Source: Streptomyces sp. S.PNR 29 (lineage in GTDB: Bacteria; Actinomycetota; Actinomycetes; Streptomycetales; Streptomycetaceae). Taken from it: a DNA stretch of 64,000 nt. The stretch covers positions 372,001 to 436,000 of the forward strand of contig NZ_JANUQM010000005.1 of the NCBI RefSeq assembly GCF_030386795.1, read 5' to 3'. Position 1 is the first letter of the stretch, and every line of letters starts with the position of its first letter. A model generated the notes under the pieces. The model worked only from the letters and a program-made list of their open reading frames with translations, was not told the origin of the DNA and ran no database searches. Position numbers and translations under genes: made by a program. Below, in pieces: positions 36,367 through 45,618 of this stretch.

Positions 36367-37026
36367 TCAGCGACGCTCCCGCCGACGGACGTCAGCCATC
36401 CGGTCGACCAGCCATGCGGTCGCCGGTATCACCGCCAGCGCGGTGCACCAGCCGCCGAGGACGTCGGTCGGGTAGTGCGCGCCCAGAGCGACCTGCGCCC
36501 AGCCCATGGCGGCGCCGGCAACCAGCGCCGCCGCGAGCACGAGTGACGTGCCGGCCGTCCTGCCGAGGCCGAGCCGGCCGGTCACGAGCAGCGCCACCAC
36601 GAGGGCGAGCGCGGTGCAGAAGGCGGTGTGGCCGCTCGGGTAGGACAGGTTGCCGTCGCCGTGGATGGTGCGTCCCACCAGGGGCTTGAGCAGCGTGGTC
36701 GTCCCCACGGTGGTGCCGACGCCGGCAACGACCAGCACCGCTGCGCGAGGATGCCGAAGCAGCAGGCAGCCCGTCACGGTGGCCAGGACCAGGGTCGCCG
36801 CTCCGGCGGGCTCCCCCAGGAAGTCCGTGGCCAGAGCGACGTGCCGCCACGGCGGCCGCATACCCTCCACCGCCGGCTGGGTCCAGGCGTCCACCCTGCC
36901 GGGCCTGCTGTGGCCGGCGTACAGGGCCCCGAGCACGACGACCATCAGCGTGGCGAGGGCCGCGATCGGCCCGAGCCACGCGCGCAGCGGCGGGGGCAGC
37001 ACCGCGGGCGCGGGCCGACCGGTCAC
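36367..37026 (-). CDS. PAP2-family membrane phosphatase
   Basis: Phosphatidic-acid phosphatase type 2 protein; about 219 aa from GTG 37026 (ATG-region starts up to 37137 are possible). Membrane spans begin at LGPIAALATLMVVVLGAL. The three phosphatase motifs are present: KPLVGRTIHG, YPSGHTAFCTA, and WAQVALGAHYPTDVLGG, with catalytic His in motifs 2 and 3. It could recycle undecaprenyl pyrophosphate after polymerisation. It converges on the aminotransferase gene with a 7-bp gap. It is not part of the operon, but the location suggests a link. Confidence 0.83.
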   Translation of the reverse strand: MTGRPAPAVLPPPLRAWLGPIAALATLMVVVLGALYAGHSRPGRVDAWTQPAVEGMRPPWRHVALATDFLGEPAGAATLVLATVTGCLLLRHPRAAVLVVAGVGTTVGTTTLLKPLVGRTIHGDGNLSYPSGHTAFCTALALVVALLVTGRLGLGRTAGTSLVLAAALVAGAAMGWAQVALGAHYPTDVLGGWCTALAVIPATAWLVDRMADVRRRERR

Positions 37027-37251
37027 ACGCCCACCGTGTCCGGTCGGCCTGCGGCAGTTTGCCGTGATCGGTCCCGCCTCCCCACGCGTCAGTCCCTGCC
37101 TGCCACCCTGCCCAACCATGCGATCGTGGCAAACCACCGTCGGACGGTCCGCGTGTCAGCTCGCCGGTACGGCGTTACTCTCGGCTCCACCTCTGGGTGG
37201 CGTTCCCGAGAGTCGTCCACAGTTGCACGCCGTCACCGGCCGCCGCGAGTG

Positions 37252-37593
37252 TTGAGCAGGGTCGCAGGACTGGCAGCTCGTCCAGGACCCCCTGCCGACG
37301 GACGGGACCTTCACACTCAAGGTTCGCGTTGCCGGAGCGGTCGTGCCGGCGCTGCCCCCGGAGCGGCGGGCCGGCCGTGTGCGCGGCCTCGCCACCCGCA
37401 CCGGAGTCACCGTCGACGAGCTGACGTGGAACGTGGACTAGGGAACGGCCCGAGCCGTGGTCGGCTCACCGCGCGAGCGGTCCGTCACCCTCGTGTGCCG
37501 CGACGCGCGGAAGCCCGCGGACCGACGCCGCAGTGTCCGCCTTCCGGCGGGCCCAGCCGTGACGATCACCGTCGCCCTGGCACACCGTCGCTG
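37252..37593 (+). pseudogene. possible remnant of a secreted enzyme C-terminus
   Basis: Within the 695-bp gap 37027-37721 one forward frame looks coding but lacks a start and has an internal TAG at 37439-37441. Before the stop: GSQDWQLVQDPLPTDGTFTL, then KVRVAG. After it: RSVTLVCRDARKP and VRLPAGPAVTITVAL, a pattern like the closing beta-strands of secreted glycosidases. No family can be named. The rest of the gap shows nothing. Confidence 0.25.
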
Positions 37594-37721
37594 ACCGTGG
37601 GGCGCGGCACCGAGGCCGGGACGTGCAGCACCACTTCGGTCGCCGGCTCGATCCGCTTCGAGGCAGGCTGCTCGTCCCGAACGAACGCCCCTGCTCATGT
37701 CGGACCGGCCGAGCCCCGGCA

Positions 37722-38585
37722 TCAGGCGCTGTAGTCGTAGAATCCCTGCCCGCTCTTGCGGCCGAGGCGTCCCGCGGCGACCATGCGGCGCAACAGCGCG
37801 GGCGGGGCGTAGAGGGGTTCCTTGAACTCCTCGTACATCGACTCGGCGACAGCCTGGGCGGTTTCGAGCCCGATGAGGTCGAGCAGACGGAGGGGGCCCA
37901 TCGGATGGGCACAGCCCAGTTCCATGCCACGGTCGATGTCCTCGGCGCGGGCGGACCCGGACTCGACCATGCGTACCGCGGCCAGCAGGTAGGGCACCAG
38001 GAGTGCGTTGACCACGAAGCCTGAGCGGTCGGTCGCCTCCACGGCCTCCTTGCCCAGGTGCTCGCAGGCGAAGGCACGGGTCCGTACCACCGTGTCGGAG
38101 CTCGTGGTGAGCGCGGGGATGATCTCGACCAGTCTCTGCACCGGTACCGGGTTGAAGAAGTGCATGCCGATGACCTGCGCGGGCCGCCCGGTGCTGACAG
38201 CGAGGTCGACGATCGGGATCGACGAGGTGTTGCTGGCGAGAACCGCCAGGGGATCGGTGACGACCCGGTCGAGGGCGGCGAACACGCCGGTCTTGAGGTC
38301 GCGGTTCTCGGCGACGGCCTCGATGACGAACTGACGGTCCGCCATGGCGCCGAAGTCGTCGGTGACCGTGAGACGGGCGCGTGCGGCATCCCGTGCGGCT
38401 TCGGTGATCCTGCCCCGGCGCAGTCCGCGGTCGAGGGATGCTTCGACACGTCGGCGGCCGGCTCGGGCGGCTTCCGGGGAGGACTCGGTGACCAGGACGT
38501 CGACGCCGCCGAGGGCGGCGACTTCGGCGATGCCGGAGCCCATGAGGCCGCAGCCGACGACGCCGAGGCGGGAGATGGTTTCCAT
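37722..38585 (-). CDS. 3-hydroxyacyl-CoA dehydrogenase (3-hydroxybutyryl-CoA type)
   Basis: NAD-dependent oxidation of a 3-hydroxyacyl-CoA; 287 aa, full length for the single-function family. ATG follows AAGGA. Rossmann motif GVVGCGLMGSGIAEVAA, ASNTSSIPI, GMHFFNPVPVQRLVEIIP with the catalytic His, and the C-terminal helical domain GCAHPMGPLRLLDLIGLE ending GRKSGQGFYDY. It is transcribed with the acyl-CoA dehydrogenase upstream of it (44-bp gap). Oxidation of a short or branched acyl-CoA is suggested; no chain-length preference can be read. Confidence 0.92.
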   Translation of the reverse strand: METISRLGVVGCGLMGSGIAEVAALGGVDVLVTESSPEAARAGRRRVEASLDRGLRRGRITEAARDAARARLTVTDDFGAMADRQFVIEAVAENRDLKTGVFAALDRVVTDPLAVLASNTSSIPIVDLAVSTGRPAQVIGMHFFNPVPVQRLVEIIPALTTSSDTVVRTRAFACEHLGKEAVEATDRSGFVVNALLVPYLLAAVRMVESGSARAEDIDRGMELGCAHPMGPLRLLDLIGLETAQAVAESMYEEFKEPLYAPPALLRRMVAAGRLGRKSGQGFYDYSA

Positions 38586-38629
38586 GTGATGGTCCTTGGG
38601 ATGGAGGGATTTTTCCTCGCCCGCCGCGA

Positions 38630-39850
38630 TCACGAACCGACGGCGGCGTCCGGGCGAGGCCGCCGGTAGGGCTTCAGTGCGCGGCGTGCGATGGCGAACC
38701 GGTGCGTCTCGGAGGGGCCGTCGTAGATGCGGAAGGGCCGCACGTCCCTGAAGAGACGGGCCAGGGGGGCGTCCGCGGCCGAGACGCCGAGCGCTCCGCA
38801 GATCTGCACCGCCCGGTCGACCACTCGGTTCACCGCCTCCGCCACGAAGGTCTTGGACATGGAGCTGAGCTGCGGGGCGGCCGCCGAGCCGGTGTCCAGT
38901 TCCCAGGCGGTCCGAAGGATGAGCGCGCGACTGGCCTCGATGTCGATCTCGGAGTCGGCCAGCATCTGCTGCACCATGCCGAGGTCCCCGAGCACCGAGC
39001 CGAAGGCCGTCCGGCTTCCCGCCCGTTGCAGCGCGATGTCCTGAGCGCGGCGGGCGGCTCCCAGCCAGCGCATGCAGTGCGTCAGACGGGCGGGGCCGAG
39101 CCGGACCTGGGCGCCTTCGAAGCCGTGGTCCACCGTGCCCAGCACCTGGTCGCCGCCGACCACGCACCCTTCGAAGACGATCTCGCAGTGCCCGGCGAAG
39201 AAACCTTCGTCCAGGGTCTCGATGTCCCGTACGACGCGCATGCCGGGCGTGCCGGCGTCGACCAGGAACATGGTGGCGCCGCCCGGGTCTCCGGGGCCGC
39301 CGGTGGTGCGGGCCATGACGATGGTGAAGCCCGCGCCGTTCGCCCCGGTGATGAACCACTTGCGTCCGTCGATGCGCCATCCGCCGGGCACCCGGGTGGC
39401 GGTGGTGCGCAGGGACCGGGGGTCGGCGCCCGCTCCCGGGGCCGGTTCGGTCATCGCGAAGCAGGACCGGCACTCGCCGGAGGTGAGCGGACGCAGATAG
39501 CGCTTCTTCTGCTCCTCGGTGGCCACCTTCTCCAGCAGGTGCATGTTGCCCTCGTCCGGGGCGGCGCAGTTCAGCGCCAAGGGGCCGAGCAGGGAGTACC
39601 CGGCGGCTTCGAACACCGCCGCCTGTCCGCGCAGGTCGAGTCCGTGCCCGCCCCACCGCTTCGGCACGTGCGGCGCGAAGACTCCCGCCTCACGGGCACC
39701 TTTCTGCAGGGACTCGCGCAGGGCCTCGGGAGCGTCGTGCACGGATCCGCCGCACTCGCGCTCGGCCGGGATCACCACCTCGCGGACGAACTCGGCGGTG
39801 GTCTCGGCGAGTCGGGCGACGAGTGGGTCGACATCGAACTGGACAGGCAC
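38630..39850 (-). CDS. acyl-CoA dehydrogenase
   Basis: FAD-dependent alpha,beta-dehydrogenation of an acyl-CoA; 406 aa. The GTG start follows GGGAGGA. Features: WGGHGLDLRGQAAVFEAAGY, SCFAMTEPAPGAGADPRSLR, WRIDGRKWFITGANGAGF, TGSAAAPQLSSMSKTFVAEA and CGALGVSAADAPLARLFRDV, closing with RPFRIYDGPSETHRFAIARR. The PSETHR region matches longer-chain and bulky-substrate enzymes. Divergent from the enoyl-CoA hydratase gene. Confidence 0.9.
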   Translation of the reverse strand: MPVQFDVDPLVARLAETTAEFVREVVIPAERECGGSVHDAPEALRESLQKGAREAGVFAPHVPKRWGGHGLDLRGQAAVFEAAGYSLLGPLALNCAAPDEGNMHLLEKVATEEQKKRYLRPLTSGECRSCFAMTEPAPGAGADPRSLRTTATRVPGGWRIDGRKWFITGANGAGFTIVMARTTGGPGDPGGATMFLVDAGTPGMRVVRDIETLDEGFFAGHCEIVFEGCVVGGDQVLGTVDHGFEGAQVRLGPARLTHCMRWLGAARRAQDIALQRAGSRTAFGSVLGDLGMVQQMLADSEIDIEASRALILRTAWELDTGSAAAPQLSSMSKTFVAEAVNRVVDRAVQICGALGVSAADAPLARLFRDVRPFRIYDGPSETHRFAIARRALKPYRRPRPDAAVGS

Positions 39851-39969
39851 GGTTCCTCCCGCCGACGGGCGTACGGGCGCCCCTGCCCGTCGCGACCTAG
39901 AAACTGTACAACGTCTCCAGTATCTTGCGGAGCCCGAGTGGCAGCCGGTGACGTTGGGAGACGACCGCC
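39851..39969. promoter_or_regulatory. divergent promoter region, acyl-CoA dehydrogenase / enoyl-CoA hydratase
   Basis: A 119-bp gap with a lower-GC core at 39898-39926. Both gene sets probably start here. ACTG (39903-39906) and CAGT (39918-39921) face each other, too short to call an operator. Confidence 0.35.
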
Positions 39970-40791
39970 ATGAGCACACCGCCGGTCCGGGTGGTCCGCC
40001 ACCCCGATGGAGTCGCGGAGTTGAGACTGGACGATCCGGGGCGGGGCAACGCCCTGGATCTCCCGACGGCCGAGGCACTGCGGGACCGCGCCGCCGAGGT
40101 GGCCGCGGACCCGGGTGGGGCGGTGCTGCTCCGGGCGTCGGGCCCCACCTTCTGCGTGGGTGGTGACCTGCGCGCCTTCGCCGGTCGCGGCGCGGGCACC
40201 GGTGCCTACGTGCACGCGGTCGCGACCGCCGCGCACGCGGCGGTGCTGACCCTGTACGACCTGCCGGTGCCGGTCGTGACCGCCGTGCGCGGCGCCGCGG
40301 CGGGGGGCGGCATCGGCCTCGCGCTCGTCGGCGACATCGTCCTGGCCGCCCGGTCGTCACGGTTCCGGCTGGCGTACACGGCGGTGGGCCTCACTCCGGA
40401 CTGCGGGGCGTCGTGGCTCCTGCCGCGCCTGGCGGGTCCCCGGCTGGCGGCCGAGCTGATCCTGACCGACCGGGTCCTGACCGGCGAGGAAGCCGAGCGC
40501 CGCGGTCTGGTCACCCGGACGGTGGGCGACGACGACCTGGACGACATCGCGCACCGGACCGCCGCCGAACTGGCCGCCGGGGCGGGCGAGGCGCTGCGCG
40601 CGGCGAAGGGCCTGCTGCGCGGTGACACCGGCGACGACCTGCGCCGTCATCTCGCCGAGGAGGCTCAGTCGATCGCGGCTCTGGCGGACGACGCGGAGGC
40701 GCAGACCCGCATGGCGGCGTTCCTGGCCGCGCGGGCCCGCACGAGAGGTGGCGACCACACCGCACCGCGAGAGCCGGAAAGTGTTTCTTGA
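39970..40791 (+). CDS. enoyl-CoA hydratase/isomerase
   Basis: Crotonase-fold enzyme; 273 aa. Oxyanion-hole segments SGPTFCVGGDLRAFAG and RGAAAGGGIGLALVGDIVLA. The active-site stretch reads AYTAVGLTPDCGASWLLPRL, where Asp stands in the P-D-x-G-x-SWLLPRL form seen in PaaG-type isomerases; the hydratase Glu pair is not evident, so isomerase activity is as likely as hydration. It begins the forward arm of the CoA cluster. Confidence 0.87.
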   Translation: MSTPPVRVVRHPDGVAELRLDDPGRGNALDLPTAEALRDRAAEVAADPGGAVLLRASGPTFCVGGDLRAFAGRGAGTGAYVHAVATAAHAAVLTLYDLPVPVVTAVRGAAAGGGIGLALVGDIVLAARSSRFRLAYTAVGLTPDCGASWLLPRLAGPRLAAELILTDRVLTGEEAERRGLVTRTVGDDDLDDIAHRTAAELAAGAGEALRAAKGLLRGDTGDDLRRHLAEEAQSIAALADDAEAQTRMAAFLAARARTRGGDHTAPREPESVS

Positions 40792-40862
40792 GTCCCTCTT
40801 CACTAACAGCCCCGCCGGAGCGTAACCTCCGGGCAACACAGCACCGAGGAAGAGGTGTGGCG

Positions 40863-41495
40863 ATGCAACCTGCTGCCGTGACCGGGACGGACGCTCTCGA
40901 CGAGACGCTCAGCGAAGCCGTGCTCGACCTGGTTCTGCGAGGCATGTGGCGCGGCAGGCCGGAGTCCGTGTACCGCCCCCTGGCCGACGCCGGGCTCGCC
41001 ATGGTGAAGGGCCCGGTGGTACTGCCGACCGAGCACGCCAAGGCGATCGCCGCGCAGGCCCTGCGGGTCCCCGAGGGTTCCGAGCAGGAGGAGCGGATCA
41101 CCGCCGCCTACCACGCCTTCCTGCCGGTCAACCGCCGGATCCGCGAGGTGTGCACGGCCTGGCAGTGCCGCCCTGACGGCGCCCCCAACGACCACACCGA
41201 CAGCGTCTACGACGCCGAGGTGCGCGAAGCTCTGGAGGACGTGCACGAGGCCATCCAGCCCGTGCTGCGCAGGCTCGAACGGGTGCTCGCGGGCAGCGGG
41301 CGGTACCTCACCGACCTCGACGACGCGCTGGACCGCTTCGACGACGGCGCGGTGGAATGGCTCGCCTCGCCGCTGTGCGACTCGTACCACACGGTCTGGA
41401 TGCGGCTGCACCAGGAGCTGCTGCTGGTGCTCGGCATCAGCCGGGCCGAGGACGAGGCCCTGGAAGAGGAGTTGGTCACGAGGAGCCGGGGTTGA
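40863..41495 (+). CDS. winged-helix/MarR-like partner protein of a PEP-utilising enzyme
   Basis: 210 aa. ATG at 40863 after a purine-rich GAGGAAGAGG. The N-terminus (residues about 10-70) could be a degenerate winged helix. The C-terminal part has YHAFLPVNRRIREVCTAWQC, PNDHTDSVYDAEV, and SPLCDSYHTVWMRLHQELLL. From memory, actinobacterial genes beside PPDK-like proteins encode this C-terminal pattern after a MarR-like domain. The next gene overlaps by 4 bp, so the two products probably act together. Function not established; a regulatory or adaptor role is inferred. Confidence 0.55.
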   Translation: MQPAAVTGTDALDETLSEAVLDLVLRGMWRGRPESVYRPLADAGLAMVKGPVVLPTEHAKAIAAQALRVPEGSEQEERITAAYHAFLPVNRRIREVCTAWQCRPDGAPNDHTDSVYDAEVREALEDVHEAIQPVLRRLERVLAGSGRYLTDLDDALDRFDDGAVEWLASPLCDSYHTVWMRLHQELLLVLGISRAEDEALEEELVTRSRG

Positions 41496-44065
41496 GCGTC
41501 ACCGAGCGTCCGGCCGGCGCACCCACCCGGGCGCACGCTCCCGCCCACGCCCTGGTGCCGTACGGCCAGGGGCGGATCCGCGGGCTGGGCGCCGATGACC
41601 TGGGCACGCACGGCATCGCCATGGACCGGCTGGTGGCCCTCGGGCTCCCCGTGGTGCCGGGGCTCACCGTGCCGGCCGGGTCGGCCGCGTCGCTGTGCGA
41701 GCCGGACATCGCACGAGCCGCTCTGGAACTCGTGGAGCAGCTGTCGGGGCGGCGGATCGGCGACCGGAGCAGACCGCTGCTGCTGCGTCTGTCGGCGAGT
41801 GCGTCGACCGAGGTCGCGGGGCTGCCTCCGGACCTCGCGGGGATCGGCCTGGCCCCGCCCGGTGCCGGCGACCTGTGCGCCGTCATCGGCCGCGAGGACG
41901 CGCTGCACGAAGTGTGGGCCTCGACCCTGCGGATGACCGCCGAGTACGCCCTCGACGTGCCCGGTGCCGAGCTCGACGACGCCCTCCTCGACGCCGCGTC
42001 GACACGGGCCCGCGTCGACGCGCTGCTCGCGGCCATCGCCCGGCACACGGAGCGCACCTACCCGGACGACCCGGCCGAGCAGCTCGCGCTGGCCGCCCGC
42101 GCGGTGCTGGCCCGCTGGGCCTCGCCCCGGGCCAGGCGGTCCCGCAAGGCCCAGCGGCTGCCCGCCGACCTGGGCATCGCGCTGCATGTCCAGGCGCTGC
42201 GCATCGGCCCGTGGGACCGCTCCGGCTACGGCACCGCGGCCGGCCGGGACCCCGGCAGCGGCCGTTTCGCGCCGCACGGCTCCTTCTTCCGAGGCGTACG
42301 CCGCAGCGCGCCGCCTCCGCACCCGGGGGAGCCGCTGGAGGAGCTGGGCCCGGCCTTCGCCCTGCTGGAACACGCGCTGCTCACCCTCGAACGCCATCTG
42401 CACGCCCCGGTCCGCGTCGACTTCGAGCTGCGCGACGGTGAGATCGCGCTGCTGGCCGCCTCCGAGGTGAGCCGCCCCCCGCTGCGCGCCTCGGTGTGTC
42501 TCGCCGCCGACCTGGGCGCACAGGGCGCGCTGGACCGGGAGGAGGCCGTACGCCGGGTCGCACCCGCCCAGGTGCAGGAGTTGCTGCACCCCAGGCTGGA
42601 ACCGGCCGGAGTGGACGAACCCCTCGTCCGCGGGCTGCCCGCCTCCCCCGGAGCCGCGGCCGGCCCCATCGCCCTGTCCAGCGAGCGCGCCCTCGAACTG
42701 GGGGCGGCCGGCACGCCCGCCGTACTGGTGGCCCTGGAGACCACTCCGGCCGACGTGCCCGGCATGCTGGCCGCCGCCGCGGTGCTCACCGGCACCGGCG
42801 GCATCGCCTCGCACGCCGCCGTGGTGGCACGCGGCGCCGGCAGACCGGCTGTCTGTGGGGCCGAGGGCCTGCGCGTGGACCCGGCGGCCGGCACGGTCCG
42901 GATCGGAGACCGCCTGTTGCACGAGGGCGACCCGGTCTCGCTCGACGGCCGCACCGGTGCCGTCTACGCCGGAACGCTGCCGGTCACCGTCGCCGGTCCC
43001 CCGCCGGAGCTGTCGACCCTGCTGGACTGGGCGGACGGCATCCGACGGCTCGGCGTACGCGTCAACGCCGACACGGCGGCGGAGGTGAACACCGCCGTCG
43101 CCCTGGGCGCGGAGGGGGTCGGCCTGTGCCGCACCGAGCACCAGTTCCTCGGCGACCGGCTGCCGCTCATCCGGCGGGTGCTCCTCGCCGCCGGCCAGGC
43201 CGCCCGGGACGAGGCGCTGCGCGCCCTGGAAGAGGCCCAGCACGAGGACTTCCGGGCCCTGCTGTCCGCCGTCGGGGACCGCCCGGTCACCGTACGGCTG
43301 CTGGACGCGCCGCTGCACGAGTTCCTGCCCGCGCCGGGAGAGGCCGGCGGCCCTGAGGCCGAGCACCGGGCCGCCGCACTGCGGGAGGCGAACCCCATGC
43401 TCGGGCTGCGCGGAGTGCGCCTGGCGCTGCTGCACGAGCGGCTCTACCCGGCGCAGGCCGAGGCGCTCTTCGCCGCGTGGGCGGACGTCGCGGCCACCGG
43501 TGTCCGGCCCACCCTGGAGGTGATGATCCCGCTCGTCAGCCTGCCGGAGGAACTGGCCGCCGCGGCGGCGTACGTACGCGGGGCCGCCGACGCGATCGCC
43601 GAACGTACCGGCGTCCGCGTCCCGTACCGGCTCGGCACGATGATCGAGACTCCGCGCGCCGCCCTGCTGGCCGCCGAACTCGCCCGGCACGCCGAGTTCT
43701 TCTCCTTCGGCACCAACGACCTCACCCAGCTCACCTACGGCTTCTCCCGCGACGACGTGGAGCGCCAGGTGCTGGGCACGTACCAGGAGCGCGGGTTCCT
43801 CACCGCGAGCCCGTTCGCCCGGCTCGATCCGCACGGCGTGGGCGCCCTGATCCGCCTGGCGGCCGAGCGGGCCAGGAGCGTACGCCCCGGCATCAAGCTG
43901 GGGGTGTGCGGTGAGCACGGCGGGGATCCGGAGTCGGTCGCCCTCTGCGACGACCTGGGCCTCGACTACGTCTCCTGCTCCGCGCACCGGGTGCCGGTCG
44001 CCCGGATGGCGGCCGCGCACAGTGCGCTGCGGGAGCGGCGGAGCGAGAGCGAGAGCGCACCATGA
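41492..44065 (+). CDS. pyruvate-phosphate-dikinase-like PEP-utilising protein
   Basis: 857 aa, TTG start after AGGAG and overlapping the previous stop. The C-terminal two thirds are good PPDK: swivel domain TGTGGIASHAAVVARGAGRP with phosphorylatable His441; PEP/pyruvate barrel GVGLCRTEHQFLG, ANPMLGLRGVRLALL, VMIPLVSLPEE, GTMIETPRAALLAAELARHA, FFSFGTNDLTQLTYGFSRDD and LGVCGEHGGDPESV. The N-terminal ATP-grasp part is weak: GLPVVPGLTVPAG is kept, but the usual RSGAxxSMPG-like stretch reads RLSASASTEVAGLP. It may therefore not use ATP normally and may serve as a phosphotransferase on another substrate. It lies among acyl-CoA genes, not carbon-metabolism genes. Confidence 0.8.
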   Translation: MSVTERPAGAPTRAHAPAHALVPYGQGRIRGLGADDLGTHGIAMDRLVALGLPVVPGLTVPAGSAASLCEPDIARAALELVEQLSGRRIGDRSRPLLLRLSASASTEVAGLPPDLAGIGLAPPGAGDLCAVIGREDALHEVWASTLRMTAEYALDVPGAELDDALLDAASTRARVDALLAAIARHTERTYPDDPAEQLALAARAVLARWASPRARRSRKAQRLPADLGIALHVQALRIGPWDRSGYGTAAGRDPGSGRFAPHGSFFRGVRRSAPPPHPGEPLEELGPAFALLEHALLTLERHLHAPVRVDFELRDGEIALLAASEVSRPPLRASVCLAADLGAQGALDREEAVRRVAPAQVQELLHPRLEPAGVDEPLVRGLPASPGAAAGPIALSSERALELGAAGTPAVLVALETTPADVPGMLAAAAVLTGTGGIASHAAVVARGAGRPAVCGAEGLRVDPAAGTVRIGDRLLHEGDPVSLDGRTGAVYAGTLPVTVAGPPPELSTLLDWADGIRRLGVRVNADTAAEVNTAVALGAEGVGLCRTEHQFLGDRLPLIRRVLLAAGQAARDEALRALEEAQHEDFRALLSAVGDRPVTVRLLDAPLHEFLPAPGEAGGPEAEHRAAALREANPMLGLRGVRLALLHERLYPAQAEALFAAWADVAATGVRPTLEVMIPLVSLPEELAAAAAYVRGAADAIAERTGVRVPYRLGTMIETPRAALLAAELARHAEFFSFGTNDLTQLTYGFSRDDVERQVLGTYQERGFLTASPFARLDPHGVGALIRLAAERARSVRPGIKLGVCGEHGGDPESVALCDDLGLDYVSCSAHRVPVARMAAAHSALRERRSESESAP

Positions 44066-45180
44066 CGAGCACCGTGACCGACAGCACGGCCCTGTCGGAC
44101 GCCGAACTGGACGACCTGCGCGAGACCGTGCGGTCGGTGTGCGCGGACGCCGGCGGCACCGCCGCGGTGCGCCGGCTGCCCGAGGACTCTCCCGGTATCG
44201 ACGCCGAGCTGTGGGACACCCTCGGCCGGCAGGTCGGCCTGGCGGCCCTCGGCCTGCCCGAGGCGGCCGGAGGAGTCGGCGGCCTCGCGGAGATCGCCGT
44301 GGTGTGCGAGGAGTTGGGCAGAACGCTGGCGCCGGTGCCCCTGTTGTCGTCCACCGTGCTGGCCGGGCAGGTCCTGGCGGGCTGCGGCACGGCGGACACC
44401 GCGCTGGCGCGGCTGGCCGAGGGCAGGGTGCACGCCCTGGCGGTGGCGGCACCCGACGGCGTCTGGCGGCCGGAGGCCGTGCCGGTGGCCGTCGCCTGGC
44501 ACGGCGGCGTCCCGGTGCTCGACGGCACCGCGCCCTTCGTGCTGGACGGCGCCGACGCCGAGGCACTGGTCGTCGCGGCCACCGGCACCGACGGCGTGGA
44601 CCTGTTCCTCGTCGATCCGCGCGAGCCGGGGGTGACGGTGCGCCGAGTGCCCACGCTGGACATCAGCCGCGGCCAGGCGGTCGTGACCTTCTCCGGTGCG
44701 CGGGCCCGGGCCCTGACCGCCGGCGGCGAGGGCGCGGACGTCGTCACCCGCGCCCTGGACGTGGCCCTGGTGGCTCTGGCCGCCGAGCAACTCGGCGGCG
44801 CGCAGGCCGCGTTGGACATGACCGTCGCCCACGTACGGGACCGCACCCAGTTCGGCAGGGCCGTCGGAAGCTTCCAAGCGGTCAAACACACCTGTGCCGA
44901 CATGCTGCTCCAGGTCGAGTCCGCACGGTCGGCCGTGGTGCGCGCGGTCCGCGCGGCCACAGCGCCTGACGCGCTGGCCGAGGCGGCCGCGGTGGCGCAG
45001 GTCTGGTGCGGCGAGGCGTTCGTGTCCGTCGCCGCCGAGTGCGTGCAGCTGCACGGCGGCATGGGCTTCACCTGGGAGCACGACGCGCACCTGTACTTCC
45101 GGCGCGCCCAGTCCGACGCGGTGCTGCTGGGCGGCGCCGCGCACCACCGGGAACGGCTGGCCGGGCTGCTCGGCTGGTGA
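44062..45180 (+). CDS. acyl-CoA dehydrogenase (short, FadE-like)
   Basis: 372 aa; ATG overlaps the previous stop by 4 bp. Acyl-CoA dehydrogenase fold with VGLAALGLPEAAGGVGGLAE, RDRTQFGRAVGSFQAVKHTC (FAD-binding region) and CVQLHGGMGFTWEHDAHLYF. The middle region is shortened and lacks the usual T-E-P-x-x-G-S-D motif, a pattern typical of one subunit of the heteromeric acyl-CoA dehydrogenases of steroid side-chain degradation. A partner subunit may be encoded elsewhere; the full-length one at 38630 is a candidate. Confidence 0.85.
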   Translation: MTSTVTDSTALSDAELDDLRETVRSVCADAGGTAAVRRLPEDSPGIDAELWDTLGRQVGLAALGLPEAAGGVGGLAEIAVVCEELGRTLAPVPLLSSTVLAGQVLAGCGTADTALARLAEGRVHALAVAAPDGVWRPEAVPVAVAWHGGVPVLDGTAPFVLDGADAEALVVAATGTDGVDLFLVDPREPGVTVRRVPTLDISRGQAVVTFSGARARALTAGGEGADVVTRALDVALVALAAEQLGGAQAALDMTVAHVRDRTQFGRAVGSFQAVKHTCADMLLQVESARSAVVRAVRAATAPDALAEAAAVAQVWCGEAFVSVAAECVQLHGGMGFTWEHDAHLYFRRAQSDAVLLGGAAHHRERLAGLLGW

Positions 45181-45198
45181 CGTGGAAGGCGGGACGGC

Positions 45199-45618
45199 AT
45201 GACCAGCAGACTCATCGACGAGACCCTGTTCGACAGCGCGGATCCACCGCGTCTCGTGGGGGCGCGCTGCACCGGGTGCGGCACCGTGGTCTTCCCCCGG
45301 CAGGACTCCTGCCCCAGGTGCCCGGACGGGGCCATGTCCGCGCACGCGCTGCCGATGAGCGGGCGGCTGTGGTCGTGGACGCTTCAGGCGTTCCCGCCCA
45401 AGCCGCCGTACCGGCCCCCCATCGGGGGCTTCGAGCCGTACCACGTGGGCTATGTGGACCTCGGTGAGGTGCTGGTGGAGACACGGCTGGCGATTCCCCG
45501 CGAGCAGATACGGATCGGGCTTCCGGTGCGCCTGACCACGGTGGAGGCGTACCACGACGAGGACGGGACCGAGGTGCTGACCTTCGCGTTCGGACCGGAT
45601 CCGGAGGGCGGAAGGTGA
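45199..45618 (+). CDS. DUF35 zinc-ribbon/OB-fold acyl-CoA-binding protein
   Basis: 139 aa. N-terminal zinc ribbon CTGC (Cys24, Cys27) and CPRC (Cys38, Cys41), followed by the OB-fold DUF35 domain with GRLWSWTLQAFPPKPPYRPP and PYHVGYVDLGEVLVETRL. DUF35 proteins pair with SCP2-type thiolases, and the next gene, overlapping by 4 bp, is one. Together they probably form the C-C cleaving retro-aldol or thiolase complex. Confidence 0.88.
   Translation: MTSRLIDETLFDSADPPRLVGARCTGCGTVVFPRQDSCPRCPDGAMSAHALPMSGRLWSWTLQAFPPKPPYRPPIGGFEPYHVGYVDLGEVLVETRLAIPREQIRIGLPVRLTTVEAYHDEDGTEVLTFAFGPDPEGGR

Noticed and set aside
41207..44566. 1119-codon open frame on the minus strand
   Set aside because: It lies opposite the PPDK-like gene. 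Absence of stops is a side effect of high GC, and the peptide has no recognisable feature.
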